A stretch of 64,000 bases of DNA. It comes from G963664835 sp963664835. Its GTDB lineage: Bacteria > Chloroflexota > UBA6077 > FW602-bin22 > JBCLEL01. The notes below the pieces were generated by a model that saw only the letters and a list, made by a program, of their open reading frames with translations, was not told the DNA's origin and searched no databases. The translations under genes and the position numbers were made by a program. Location of the stretch: positions 124,001 through 188,000 of the forward strand of contig CAXXUG010000008.1 in the NCBI GenBank assembly GCA_963664835.2. Reading direction: 5' to 3'. Numbering within the stretch: position 1 is the first letter of the stretch; each line of letters starts with the position of its first letter. Shown piece by piece: positions 37,552 through 46,564 of this stretch.

Positions 37552-38130
37552 CTACTCGGAGAGAGCCTCTCGAAGAGATTCGTGGGCCCTGCGCAGGAGT
37601 TTGGCAACCGATTGCCGGCTGATTCCAAGGGAGGTGGCAATTTCCACGGTGCGCCTGCCCTCAACGTATTTGGCGGCTACTACGGACCTCTGTCGGGGCG
37701 ACAGCCGGCGGATCGCCGACCGCAGGTCGGGCTCGCTCACGGCGGCTGGATCGAACCTGCGCGAGCCGGCGCGCACATTCTCAAGTGGCATCAACTTGCT
37801 CGAACGGTTCCTCCGCCACTCCTCTCTCAAATAGGTGCGCAACCTCCAGCGCAGACGGGAACGCAGGTAGTCGATAAACGATACGCCCACGGAGCGATCA
37901 AACTCGGGAGCCAACTCTAACGCAGCTACCCATGCCTCCTGGAGGAGCTCTCGCTTTAGCTCGCCGTCGGCCCGTATCAGGCTCGCAGTTATGTCGACGG
38001 CCTTGTCGACACCGAAGGCGAGCTGGTCGATGGAAGCTGCCGGCTCTGGGCCTGACTCATCGGGCCCTGACAAGGATCGGGAGGGAGCCTGCTGGCGGGC
38101 AGGCGGTTCGCCCAGATCGACGGTATTCAT
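37552..38130 (-). CDS. Sigma-70 family sigma factor, coupled to lexA
   Basis: A 192-residue sigma factor. Region 2 is LLQEAWVAALELAPEFDRS..FIDYLRSRLRWRLRTYLREEWRR (about 60-110) and region 4 is LSPRQRSVVAAKYVEGRRTVEIATSLGISRQSVAKLLRRAHESLR (about 143-188) with the HTH. There is no region 1.1 or 3. Its ATG overlaps the lexA stop by one base (TGATG), so it should be made together with LexA, an unusual partnership. Confidence 0.85.
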   Translation of the reverse strand: MNTVDLGEPPARQQAPSRSLSGPDESGPEPAASIDQLAFGVDKAVDITASLIRADGELKRELLQEAWVAALELAPEFDRSVGVSFIDYLRSRLRWRLRTYLREEWRRNRSSKLMPLENVRAGSRRFDPAAVSEPDLRSAIRRLSPRQRSVVAAKYVEGRRTVEIATSLGISRQSVAKLLRRAHESLREALSE

Positions 38131-38747
38131 CAGTAACGACGAAGGACGCCCACCGCGATCCCCTGGATCCTTACGTCGGTGACAATCATGGGTTCAAGGT
38201 AAGGCGCCGCCGGCTGTAGCCGGATGTGGCCCGCCTCGCGGTAGTATTTCTTGAGCGTGGCGCCGGTTCCGCCAATCAGCGCCACGACCGTCTCGCCGTT
38301 TTGGGCTGTGTTCTGAGGGTGAACTATGACCAAATCGCCGTCGTTGATACCGTCACCGATCATACTGTGGCCCCTAACCCTCAGCACGAAATCGTCAGCG
38401 TTGCGGGCAAGCGACTCGTCAACCCAAATGGACTCGGAACGGTCTTCGTAGGCTTCGATGGGCTGACCCGCTGCGATTTCACCCACGATAGGCAGCTTGA
38501 GGAACTCAGGTTGTTGTCGAACACGGTCGTCGGCCTCAATGACCTCGATGCCCCGAGTCTGGTGTGGATTGCGCCTGACAAAACCCTTGCGCTCGAGTGA
38601 TTTGACGTGAGCCAACGCGGCCGGCGCCGAGATCCCACCCATCGACTTGCCTATCTCAACGTATGACGGAGAGTAGGAGTTCGTCTCTATGTATTCGGAG
38701 ATGTAGCCCAGGACGTACCGTTGCTTCTCAGTCAATCTTCGATCCAT
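38130..38747 (-). CDS. lexA: LexA repressor
   Basis: SOS-response repressor and self-cleaving protease, about 205 residues. N-terminal winged helix (RRLTEKQRYVLGYISEYIETNSYSPSYVEIG), then the Ala-Gly cleavage site in VGEIAAGQPIEA, the catalytic Ser in RVRGHSMIGDGI and Lys in GATLKKYYRE. ATG 38747 is chosen because CGGAGG lies 7 bases before it; an ATG 18 bases upstream has no such site. It likely represses its own promoter (38790-38823). Confidence 0.96.
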   Translation of the reverse strand: MDRRLTEKQRYVLGYISEYIETNSYSPSYVEIGKSMGGISAPAALAHVKSLERKGFVRRNPHQTRGIEVIEADDRVRQQPEFLKLPIVGEIAAGQPIEAYEDRSESIWVDESLARNADDFVLRVRGHSMIGDGINDGDLVIVHPQNTAQNGETVVALIGGTGATLKKYYREAGHIRLQPAAPYLEPMIVTDVRIQGIAVGVLRRY

Positions 38748-38789
38748 TTCGATGCCTCCGACCATTGAAGAAGGGGAGCCGGTATTACC

Positions 38790-38823
38790 ATTTATATATA
38801 ATATAAATACTGTAACTTGGCAA
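38790..38823 (-). promoter_or_regulatory. lexA promoter with overlapping palindrome
   Basis: Read on the minus strand: -35 TTGCCA (38823-38818), 17-base spacer, -10 TATATA (38800-38795). A perfect inverted repeat ATTTATAT-ATA-ATATAAAT (38790-38808) covers the -10 box. It is a candidate autoregulatory operator, though unlike the GAAC-type or CTG-type SOS boxes known elsewhere; an AT-rich palindrome could also arise by chance. Confidence 0.55.
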
Positions 38824-39067
38824 TATCTAAGCTTTATATTAAATCTATTTCAGGGCGCTGGGTTTGCTGTCGCGAGTTAGGATATGCTATTATTCGTGTC
38901 CGGTTGCATACGCTCCAATAGGGGCGCTGGGATATTCTTTGCCGGCTCCTGCCGCTGCGAACTAAAAGGGTTCGTGGCGCGGGACAGAGGAGCTTACGGC
39001 CCGTGGCCGGCATCGCAATCTGCCGTATGTTCTCCCTACTCTTTGGTTGGAGCGAGCAAGCTCACGG

Positions 39068-40060
39068 ATGAACCCCACTCTTCTGACATTTGAAGTTTCT
39101 AATAGTCTGTCTGGATTGGAGTCCGAGTGGAATGCCCTGCTCGTTCAGTCTCCCTCCAACGGCCTGTTCCTGAGTTGGGACTGGCAATCTACCTGGTGGA
39201 ACAGCTTCAGCGAGGGTCAGCTAAACCTGATCCTCTTGCGCGACGCCGGTGAGTTGGTCGGAGTCGCGCCTCTGTTTATTTCAGACGATTGTTGGCATCT
39301 CGCCGGCGGGGAGGAGGTCGCCGACTTTCTCGATTGGTTCGCGAAGCCCGGATACGAATCTGAGGTGGCGGTCGCGTGCTGCGACGCGATCCGCGGTCTG
39401 GGCGGCTCCAAGATCGTCTTGCGCAATCTCCGGGCAGAGTCCTTGATCAACCGGGAAATAGGCGATGAGCGGAGCTTTGCCGGCTGGAGCGTCAAAAGAG
39501 AAGTTGAGGACGTCTCGCCCAGGCTCGAGTTGCCGGGCGAATGGGAGGAATACGTCTCAAGCCTCAGCAAGAAGGACCGCCACGAACTGCGGCGTAAGCT
39601 CCGGCGACTGCGGAGCGCCGGCCGGGTGCACTGGTACTCGGTTCCTCCAAGCGAACTCAGTGGGGTTGATTTGCAGGACTTCTTCCGGCTCCACCGTCAA
39701 AGCGCCCCGGACAAGGCCGGATTCATGACCGACCATATGGCCGATTTCTTTGGCCGGGTGATGGACTCGTTCCTTCCTTCTGGCACGGCCCTACTCTATT
39801 TCCTTGAGTTGGACGGTCAACGAATCGCATCGACGATCTGCTTCAGTTTCCAAGACGAGATGTTGCTTTACAATAGTGGCTACGATCCGGAATACTCCCG
39901 GCTATCGGCTGGTTTGCTACTGAAAGCTTTCTGCATAGAGGATGCGATGACCCAGGGCAAGAGAGTATTCGATTTTCTTCAGGGGAGCGAGCCTTACAAG
40001 TATGATCTCGGTGGTGTCGACGCTCCCATATACCAGATTACGATGGAAAGAAATGACTGA
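39068..40060 (+). CDS. GNAT/FemAB-type acetyltransferase (CelD/BcsL family)
   Basis: About 330 residues. LESEWNALLVQSPSNGLFLSWDWQSTWW at the start and YVSSLSKKDRHELRRKLRRL, RQSAPDKAGFMTDHMADFF, YFLELDGQRIASTICF and YNSGYDPEYSRLSAGLLLKA are the family signature (tandem GNAT folds). These enzymes acylate sugars or polymers at the cell envelope. ATG 39068 preferred over an upstream TTG. The glycosyltransferase starts 2 bases after the stop, so both may build one surface glycan. Confidence 0.85.
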   Translation: MNPTLLTFEVSNSLSGLESEWNALLVQSPSNGLFLSWDWQSTWWNSFSEGQLNLILLRDAGELVGVAPLFISDDCWHLAGGEEVADFLDWFAKPGYESEVAVACCDAIRGLGGSKIVLRNLRAESLINREIGDERSFAGWSVKREVEDVSPRLELPGEWEEYVSSLSKKDRHELRRKLRRLRSAGRVHWYSVPPSELSGVDLQDFFRLHRQSAPDKAGFMTDHMADFFGRVMDSFLPSGTALLYFLELDGQRIASTICFSFQDEMLLYNSGYDPEYSRLSAGLLLKAFCIEDAMTQGKRVFDFLQGSEPYKYDLGGVDAPIYQITMERND

Positions 40061-40062
40061 GC

Positions 40063-41334
40063 TTGCCGGACGCGTGCGGGGATCGCAAGGTGTGTAGGAT
40101 CGCGGCGATCAGCCTACACTCGTGCCCATTAGCCGACCTGGGTGAGCGCCAAGCCGGCGGGATGAACGTGTATGTGCGCGAAATCAGCCGCGAGTTGGGC
40201 CGGCGGGGAATGGAAATCGACATTTTCACGCGCCTCACTGATCCCGATGTCCCGCCGATAGTCGAGTATGCCGACAACGCCCGGGTCATTCACTTGCCGG
40301 CCGGACCGCCGGAGCACATTGACAAGAACGAGATCGCCAATCACCTGCCCGAGTTCATCTGTGGGGCACTTCGATTTGCCACCGAGAATGACATTCGATA
40401 CAAGTTTGTGTACAGCCATTACTGGCTGAGCGGCTGGGCCGGCGTTCACCTCGCCCGCCGATGGCGGGTGCCTCACCTGACAATGTTCCACACACTTGCA
40501 CGGGTGAAGAATCAGGCGAGGCCCTCGATCGGAGAGAGTGAAAAGCGAGCGAGAGTCGAAGAGAAGGTCATGCGCCTGGCCGACGCCATTGTCGTTTCAA
40601 GCGAACACGAACTTCTGCTGATGTCGGAGCTTTACGGCGCAACGCGGAGTAAGATCAGCGTAATAGCCGGCGGGGTGAACCCAGGCTTGTTCCAACCAAT
40701 GGGCCGGGCAGCGGCACGCCGAGCGGTCGGGCTAAATGGCGGCAAGATAGCTCTATTCGTGGGGCGGTTCGATCCCATAAAGGGTCTGGATTTGCTGCTG
40801 CGCGCTATGCAGCGAACGATCGTTCCCAGAGACACTCAATTGGTGGTCGTAGGAGGGCCTAGTGTCGCCGGCGAGTCAGAGAAAGCGCAGCGCCTGGTGC
40901 GTGAGTTGGGGTTGACCGATCGCGTAAAGTTCGCCGGCCTGGTTCAGCAGGAGTCGCTTCACTACTACTACTCGGCTGCCGACGTAACCGTGATCCCGTC
41001 ATACTATGAGAGCTTTGGCCTTGTGGCGCTGGAGTCTATGGCTTGCGGCACGCCGGTTCTGGCGTCTTCCACCGGCGGTTTGACTTCCATAGTGACCGAT
41101 GGCGAAAACGGCCTGCTCTTCCAATTGCGCCAGCCCGATGCTCTGGCCGGCAAGCTGGAGCAGATCCTGGGCGATCCCCTTCTCTGGCAGCGATTGGCGG
41201 TTGGGGCCAGCGCAACGCCCAGCCGATTCTCCTGGGGGAGCACCGCGGAGCGCGTACTCGCGTTGACACGTGAGCTGGGGGAGCGCGCAAGCCCCCAACA
41301 ACTTTGCAAAAACGGTCATTTTTCAGCCGTCTAG
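40063..41334 (+). CDS. Glycosyltransferase family 4 (MshA-like)
   Basis: A 423-residue GT-B enzyme. LHSCPLADLGERQAGGMNVYVREIS is the donor-loop start seen in MshA and related enzymes; YYESFGLVALESMACGTPVLAS (about 310-332) carries the E..E nucleotide-sugar motif. It likely transfers a sugar from UDP- or ADP-sugar. TTG start uncertain; GTG 40090 is also possible. Confidence 0.88.
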   Translation: MPDACGDRKVCRIAAISLHSCPLADLGERQAGGMNVYVREISRELGRRGMEIDIFTRLTDPDVPPIVEYADNARVIHLPAGPPEHIDKNEIANHLPEFICGALRFATENDIRYKFVYSHYWLSGWAGVHLARRWRVPHLTMFHTLARVKNQARPSIGESEKRARVEEKVMRLADAIVVSSEHELLLMSELYGATRSKISVIAGGVNPGLFQPMGRAAARRAVGLNGGKIALFVGRFDPIKGLDLLLRAMQRTIVPRDTQLVVVGGPSVAGESEKAQRLVRELGLTDRVKFAGLVQQESLHYYYSAADVTVIPSYYESFGLVALESMACGTPVLASSTGGLTSIVTDGENGLLFQLRQPDALAGKLEQILGDPLLWQRLAVGASATPSRFSWGSTAERVLALTRELGERASPQQLCKNGHFSAV

Positions 41335-41387
41335 CTTTTGAGCCCCTGGTTGGGGCGACAGGGCTACCGCGTGAATGGGAATCTGTT

Positions 41388-41891
41388 TTGTCGCCTGAAG
41401 AGTCCACAATTACAGGCCTGACCCATCTCGACGAGGCCGGCCGGCCCCAGATGGTCGATGTGTCGGAAAAGCCGGATAGCGTCCGCGAGGCGACCTCGCG
41501 CGGCGCAGTCAGAATGAAGCCGGCGACGCTCGAGGCGGTCGGAGCCGGCCAGATCGCCAAGGGCGACGTGCTCTCGGTCGCTCAGGTTGCGGCGGTAATG
41601 GCCGCGAAGCGCACTCCGGACATCATCCCCATGTGCCATCCACTGATGTTGACGGACGTGTCGGTCGCGTTCGACATTGACCGCAAGGAGTCCCGCATCA
41701 TCATCGAGGCTACGGTCAAGACAACTGGCAAGACCGGCGTCGAGATGGAGGCCCTCACGGCCGTAAGCACGGCCGCCCTGACCATATACGACATGGCCAA
41801 GGCCATCGACCCAGGAATGCGGATCGAAGAAATCAGGTTGATCCGCAAGAGCGGCGGGAAGAGCGGCGTGGTCGTACTCGAAAATCAATGA
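41388..41891 (+). CDS. moaC: Cyclic pyranopterin monophosphate synthase
   Basis: Molybdenum cofactor synthesis enzyme (with MoaA makes cPMP from GTP). LTHLDEAGRPQMVDVSEK, KGDVLSVAQVAAVMAAKRTPDIIPMCHPL (catalytic loop), KTTGKTGVEMEALTAVSTAALTIYDM and KSGGKSGVVV are the whole MoaC signature. TTG 41388 gives 167 residues, the usual length; an upstream TTG would overlap the glycosyltransferase. No other moa gene is in the window. Confidence 0.93.
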   Translation: MSPEESTITGLTHLDEAGRPQMVDVSEKPDSVREATSRGAVRMKPATLEAVGAGQIAKGDVLSVAQVAAVMAAKRTPDIIPMCHPLMLTDVSVAFDIDRKESRIIIEATVKTTGKTGVEMEALTAVSTAALTIYDMAKAIDPGMRIEEIRLIRKSGGKSGVVVLENQ

Positions 41892-41949
41892 CCGCCCGCC
41901 CTCAAAAAGCCCCAAAAACTGTCGCCTCGGCACATAGCTACGAACGCAT

Positions 41950-42187
41950 GTCCCGGACTCCGATCCGAAATGCGTCCTCCAATCAACCTCAATGCCGGCT
42001 CCCCACTGGCGAAACCCGCCCAATTGTAAACCGGCGGCCGAGGGCGGAATGAGAGAATGTAGCGCGGGGGCTTGTCCCCCGCTGGGGTCGGGGTGGGACG
42101 TAGCAGAATCCGCCGTGCCAACTCGCTGTGCCAGGCAACAATTCCGGCTTTTCATCCCTTGGCACGCCGGCGGCAGTCGGGATGAGC
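41950..42187 (+). repeat. Dispersed intergenic repeat, copy A
   Basis: The same ordered blocks occur here and at 62547-62817, same orientation: ACTCCGATCCG, GATGCCGGTT-like with CTGGCGAAAC, ATTGTA.ACCG, AATGTAGCGCGG, GGGGCTTGTCCCCCGCT and GCC.GC..GTCGGGATGAGC. Contains a perfect hairpin GCGGGGG-CTTGT-CCCCCGC (42064-42082). Noncoding, between moaC and the YfhO-like gene. Confidence 0.75.
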
Positions 42188-42233
42188 GAACGCTCCGCAA
42201 GTCTGAAACTTCTGGCATCCCGATCGACGGGCT

Positions 42234-45023
42234 TTGACTCCTCGGCGTCACGCGGCAAGGCCAATTCCCATCCGATTCCTGCCTCGCGTCCCGACTTCGT
42301 TGATTCGCCAGCGTTGGCCCTGGATCGCCGGCGGACTTCTTCTCTATACCGTCGCCTTTCACTTTGAAACCCTGCTCTTTGGCCGCATCTATTTCAACCT
42401 CGATACGTTCGCGTATTTCTACCCGATGGAGACCTACTACGCGAATAGCCTGCGGGCCGGCCAACTGCCACTGTGGAACCCATACATATTCAGCGGCGTG
42501 CCCTTCCTGGCCAACAGCCAAACGGGGGTCTATTACCCCCTGAATCTGGTGTTCCTATTGGGTCCGATCCCAAACATCTACAGCCTGGAGTTGGCGGCTC
42601 ATTCGCTGATCGCGGCCGGCGGCATGCTCTGGTTCGGCCGGCGGTTTATCGGCCTCAGTTGGTTTGGCGCAATAGTAGCCGGGATGGCGTTCGGATTCGG
42701 CGGCGCCATCGTCACGATGGCAGGACACCTCAACCAGGTCCAAGTGGCGGCATGGCTGCCGTGGATGCTGGGCGCCGGCCACCAGTTGCTCGTCCGGCCG
42801 GGCGCGCGTCCCCTGGCGCTTCTCGCCCTCGTGGTGGCTCTTCAAGCGCTTGCCGGCCATAGCCAGCAGCTATATATCGGACTTTGGGCGCTGGCCGCTT
42901 ACTCAGTATGGACTTACTTTCGCCAGACCCACGCCGGATCGTTTCGGCTCGCCGATCGCGGCTCCTGGCATCGGCTCGCGGCTCTAGCCGGCACCGGCCT
43001 CCTTGCAGCTGGTCTGTCTGCCGCCCAAATGATTCCAACTCTCGAGTTGGCCAATTTATCGATTCGGTCCGGCGGATTGAGCTACTGGGAAGCTACCGCA
43101 TTCTCGTTGCCGCCGTTCGAGCTCCTTGCGGCGCTGGTGCCGCCGGTGGCCGGTGGCGCTCCGTTCAGCGAGTTTGTCGGTTACATTGGAGTGGCCGGCC
43201 TGGCGTTGGCGATATTTGGACTCGCCGCGAGGTTCGGTTGGAGAGAACGCTTCTGGCTGGCATGGTCGTTAGTCGCTCTGCTGTTGGCGTTCGGTCACTA
43301 CACCGTCCTGTATTTCGCGCTGTACGAGGTGGTGCCGGGATTTGACGTCTTTAGAGCGCCGGCGCGGTGGTTGGTCCTGTTCTCATTCGGCGCGTCGGTC
43401 CTGGCCGGCTTGGGCGCTGGCCACGTGGGCAGGCTGGATTGGCGGCGGCGTGCCGTCGGATTGGCGGTCATCGTAGTTGTGGCCGCGATCGCGCTGGCCG
43501 GCGTCCGCGACCTGTTGGGCGAAACTGGGCCGGTCGAAGTACCGGTCGGCTGGTGGTGGGTTGCGGCAATCGCCCTGGCATTCGCACTAGCGCTGGTTCG
43601 ATGGCGAGTTCGGCTCCAATCGTGGCTCCTGATCCTGCTCCTAGGCGCGGAGCTACTTGCCGGCGCGGGACAGTTGGACTCCCGCCAAGTGATTCTGGCG
43701 GACGCATTCGACCAGATGAGAGGCAGCACCGCGCACGTATTGGTCGACGATTCGCGTTTTCGCGTTCTTTCAATTGGAGAGAGCACCTACGACCCCGGCG
43801 ACCTGCGCGAGCTTCGCCGGTCATTGAGCCCATATATGACAGAGCCTCGAGTGGAAGACTACGTCGAAGCATTGAAGTATGCCGAGACATTCCAACCAAA
43901 TCTGCCCATGAGTAGGGCGTTGGCGACTATTGACGGCTACGACGGCGGCCTGCTACCACTGAACCGCTATCTAAAGATAAAGCAACTCTTCCAGGATGAG
44001 GGGAAGCAGTTGGAGGACGGACGCCTGCGCTATCAGCTCGCCCAGGTCCCTGATCCGGATCTGCTGGGGTGGCTCAACGTCAAGTACGTGGTGATGGACC
44101 GCACCCGCGACTTGTGGCTCGACGGCATTTACTACGACCTAGGGCTGCGTCACCCGATCGCGCCCGGGCAGTCGGTCGAGTTGGTTTCACCGACCGATTT
44201 CGACACCACGTCCGTGGGTTTGATGCTATCGCCGGCTTCAACCGGCGACCCACCGGCACAGGGAAAACTGACGGTAATCGCTGAGTCGGGCGAAGGCGTG
44301 GAGCTCGGTTTTGATTCCGCCAAAGGCCGGCATGTTGGAGACTCTCGTGAAGACCTGAGCGGCATTTACGAGTCGAAGCTGTCCATGCCAAGGACGCTGC
44401 GGCCGGCTCTTGTCAGAGTGTCCAACCTCGGCCAGGCCGAATTGGACCTGCGCTCGGTCAGCCTGATAAACGAGCGCAACGGAATCGACCGCCCGATCGC
44501 GGCGTCGCCGAGCTATCGGATCGGCTACCTGGGCGACATCAAAGTGTACGAGAACCGCCTGGTCCGTGACCGCATCTTTGCCGTCGGTCGGGCACGGCCG
44601 GCCGTCGACGAACAGGAGATGCTGGAGCTAATGCGGCGGGACAATTTCAGACCCCTGGAAGAGGCATATGTGCTGGAGGAAGAGTGGCTCCGATACGGAT
44701 TCGAGAGCGACGCCGCTCCCGGCTCAATACGGGTCACCGACTACGGGCCCGGCCGGATCGACGCCACCTACGAGGGGACGACGCCGGCGCTGCTCGTACT
44801 CACCGAGTCTCACTACCCTGGGTGGCGGGCATTCATCGATGGCGAAGAAGCGCCGATCCTGCTGACGAACCTGATGTACCAGGGCATGGTATCACCGGCC
44901 GGCGAGCATAGCATCGAGTTTCGCTTCGAGCCGGTCAGCGTACGGGCAGGACAGATAATCTCCGCCGGCTCTGTTGTCTTGGCGCTCCTGCTGCTCGTCG
45001 TCGGGCGCCGGCGGGCGTCGTGA
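42234..45023 (+). CDS. YfhO-like multi-pass membrane protein
   Basis: A 929-residue protein with about a dozen membrane spans in its first 500 residues and a soluble outer part after that, ending in one more span (VVLALLLLVVG). FNLDTFAYFYPMETYYANSLRAGQLPLWNPYIFSGVPFLANSQTGVYYPLNL is typical of YfhO/GT-C type proteins, with Asp and Glu at the usual acidic loop. It probably transfers a lipid-linked sugar outside the membrane. TTG start uncertain (42300 is an alternative). It is very rich in GCCGGC (about twenty copies). Confidence 0.8.
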   Translation: MTPRRHAARPIPIRFLPRVPTSLIRQRWPWIAGGLLLYTVAFHFETLLFGRIYFNLDTFAYFYPMETYYANSLRAGQLPLWNPYIFSGVPFLANSQTGVYYPLNLVFLLGPIPNIYSLELAAHSLIAAGGMLWFGRRFIGLSWFGAIVAGMAFGFGGAIVTMAGHLNQVQVAAWLPWMLGAGHQLLVRPGARPLALLALVVALQALAGHSQQLYIGLWALAAYSVWTYFRQTHAGSFRLADRGSWHRLAALAGTGLLAAGLSAAQMIPTLELANLSIRSGGLSYWEATAFSLPPFELLAALVPPVAGGAPFSEFVGYIGVAGLALAIFGLAARFGWRERFWLAWSLVALLLAFGHYTVLYFALYEVVPGFDVFRAPARWLVLFSFGASVLAGLGAGHVGRLDWRRRAVGLAVIVVVAAIALAGVRDLLGETGPVEVPVGWWWVAAIALAFALALVRWRVRLQSWLLILLLGAELLAGAGQLDSRQVILADAFDQMRGSTAHVLVDDSRFRVLSIGESTYDPGDLRELRRSLSPYMTEPRVEDYVEALKYAETFQPNLPMSRALATIDGYDGGLLPLNRYLKIKQLFQDEGKQLEDGRLRYQLAQVPDPDLLGWLNVKYVVMDRTRDLWLDGIYYDLGLRHPIAPGQSVELVSPTDFDTTSVGLMLSPASTGDPPAQGKLTVIAESGEGVELGFDSAKGRHVGDSREDLSGIYESKLSMPRTLRPALVRVSNLGQAELDLRSVSLINERNGIDRPIAASPSYRIGYLGDIKVYENRLVRDRIFAVGRARPAVDEQEMLELMRRDNFRPLEEAYVLEEEWLRYGFESDAAPGSIRVTDYGPGRIDATYEGTTPALLVLTESHYPGWRAFIDGEEAPILLTNLMYQGMVSPAGEHSIEFRFEPVSVRAGQIISAGSVVLALLLLVVGRRRAS

Positions 45024-45452
45024 GGCTGAACTCAGCCGGAGGGGGTCGCGGTTCGATAAGAGCTGAAGTTCTGGCAAACGTTCGCCAGATACCGGGTTTG
45101 TAGAATCCCGTGCCGGATCGCCGGAACCCTAATCTAAGTCGTTGTTCGCCACCAAATGGAAGGGAATCACATACCTGGTCACAAGAGGGTCTGACTGGTG
45201 CACTGACGCGGTACTAACCTGCAGAAGCGCCCCGGGCGGCCCGCCACATTAGGTCTAGGCTGGCCTCGTCGGTAGGGTTGACAGTAACCTACCGGACCGG
45301 AGCGCTTACGTCTCTATGATACATGTCCCGGTCGGGATCTGGAGGAACAAGAGCCATTTTCGCCAATACGCACAAACAATATTGGCCGTATTTGCTGACG
45401 CGTGTCTCCAGGGGCAAATTGCGCTGCCCGAACATTGATTCACAGCAGGCCG
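45024..45452. other. Intergenic with hairpins, no gene supported
   Basis: Contains TCTGGC-AAACGTTC-GCCAGA (45070-45089) and CGGTAGG-11 bases-CCTACCG (45270-45294). Neither is followed by a T-run, so canonical terminators are not shown. A TTGACA (45278-45283) has no -10 at the right spacing. Confidence 0.4.
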
Positions 45453-45941
45453 TCAAGAACCTAGAACGAATCGAGCTCGTTCATTCCTCAACATCTCGTA
45501 CGGTGAAAGACACTTGACGCCAAGGCCGATGCAAGCGTCGGGGATCTTTATTCTCCGCGTGGACGCAGAGGGAACCTCGTGGGTCACCACTGTATGCTCT
45601 CCGGCGTATGCCTGCGACACCAAGTAGTAGTCCGCCACCTGTAAGAACGTGCTAACCGCAGCTTGATCATATTTCTGACCGGTAGACCAACTTGCCACAG
45701 AGGCCAACGCGGCTAAAACGCTCGAATTCGGCGCCAAGAAGAAGCCATCGCCCATGTCCCTAGCCCAATCCGCCAACTCATCCGCCCCCGCCACGAGTTC
45801 GCCGCGGATCCTCTCTATACTGCACACCTCGCTCGCTCGGTTCTTCTGGGTCAGCCAATCCCAGAAGGCCGGACAAAAATCGAATCCGTAGTGCAGGTTC
45901 TTTGCCCTGATGAAAACATCGGCATCTAGCAGGTAAGCCAT
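45453..45941 (-). CDS. DUF4411 PIN-like toxin, orphan
   Basis: A 162-residue paralogue of the 30509-31036 protein: YLLDADVFIRAKNLHYGFDFCPAFWDWL (family start), FLQVADYYLVSQAYAGEHTVVTHEV, and a GLGVKCLSPYEML end. No XRE-ImmA gene is adjacent on either side, so it has lost its partner or acts alone. Confidence 0.82.
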   Translation of the reverse strand: MAYLLDADVFIRAKNLHYGFDFCPAFWDWLTQKNRASEVCSIERIRGELVAGADELADWARDMGDGFFLAPNSSVLAALASVASWSTGQKYDQAAVSTFLQVADYYLVSQAYAGEHTVVTHEVPSASTRRIKIPDACIGLGVKCLSPYEMLRNERARFVLGS

Positions 45942-46140
45942 CTAGACGGCTTGTCCCAAGCTTTCGGCTTACTTTGTCACTCTGAAATTATCAAATCTTC
46001 TCAATCGATCGCGACAACCAGTAACCCAGCGGCGATTCTTGTCAACTAGACGCTGTCCCACAGGCGACGTAGAATCGCCACAACTGCACAAGACGCCCGA
46101 AGTTCGTCATTCGGGTTTCCAAGCCTCTTTGAGGAGCAAC

Positions 46141-46350
46141 ATGGTTCTCATCTGTCGTAAGTGCAAAATTGAGGGTGACGATTGGATCCTCCAAGTGGGT
46201 CACCCCTGTCCGAACTGCGGCGCCATAATTGTGATCGACAAACCCGTTTTTGGCGTTATCGAGGTGACGACACGACAAAAGCTCGTCATATACAAACACC
46301 GACTATCTTGCGGCGACGAGAAGGTCGGACATACGTCTGACACGCTCTAA
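46141..46350 (+). CDS. Small zinc-ribbon protein
   Basis: A 69-residue protein: LICRKCKIEGDDWIL and GHPCPNCGAII give a CxxC..CPxC zinc ribbon (residues about 4-36). GAGGAGC lies before the ATG. The longer in-frame start at 46039 lacks a ribosome binding site. Function unknown. Confidence 0.6.
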   Translation: MVLICRKCKIEGDDWILQVGHPCPNCGAIIVIDKPVFGVIEVTTRQKLVIYKHRLSCGDEKVGHTSDTL

Positions 46351-46564
46351 GCCGCTTTTTCTTCCGCTTCTTGCGGGCGTATCAATGCTTAACTAGAATG
46401 TGGCTAGGATCCGGCCGCCACAAAAGGAGTGCCACCATGACCACGGTGGTAAGCAATCTCTTTCTTGTGACTATTCCCGCCCGCCCCCTTTTAAGCGTTT
46501 ACATCTATCGAAATTTGCCATAGACTATATGTTCTACGCAATCGTGGGGCGATAGGAGGTAAGC

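Noticed and set aside
41364..42521. 385-codon minus-strand frame across moaC and the repeat
   Set aside because: Covers the conserved moaC gene on the other strand and has no recognisable domain.
3292..44168. Avoidance of CCCGGG expected if the XcyI-like system were active
   Set aside because: CCCGGG is present at several places (for example 3292-3297 and 44163-44168), so no depletion is evident, and no count was made against expectation.
45323..45517. 64-codon frame upstream of and into the orphan DUF4411 gene
   Set aside because: Overlaps a recognised gene on the other strand and has no features.
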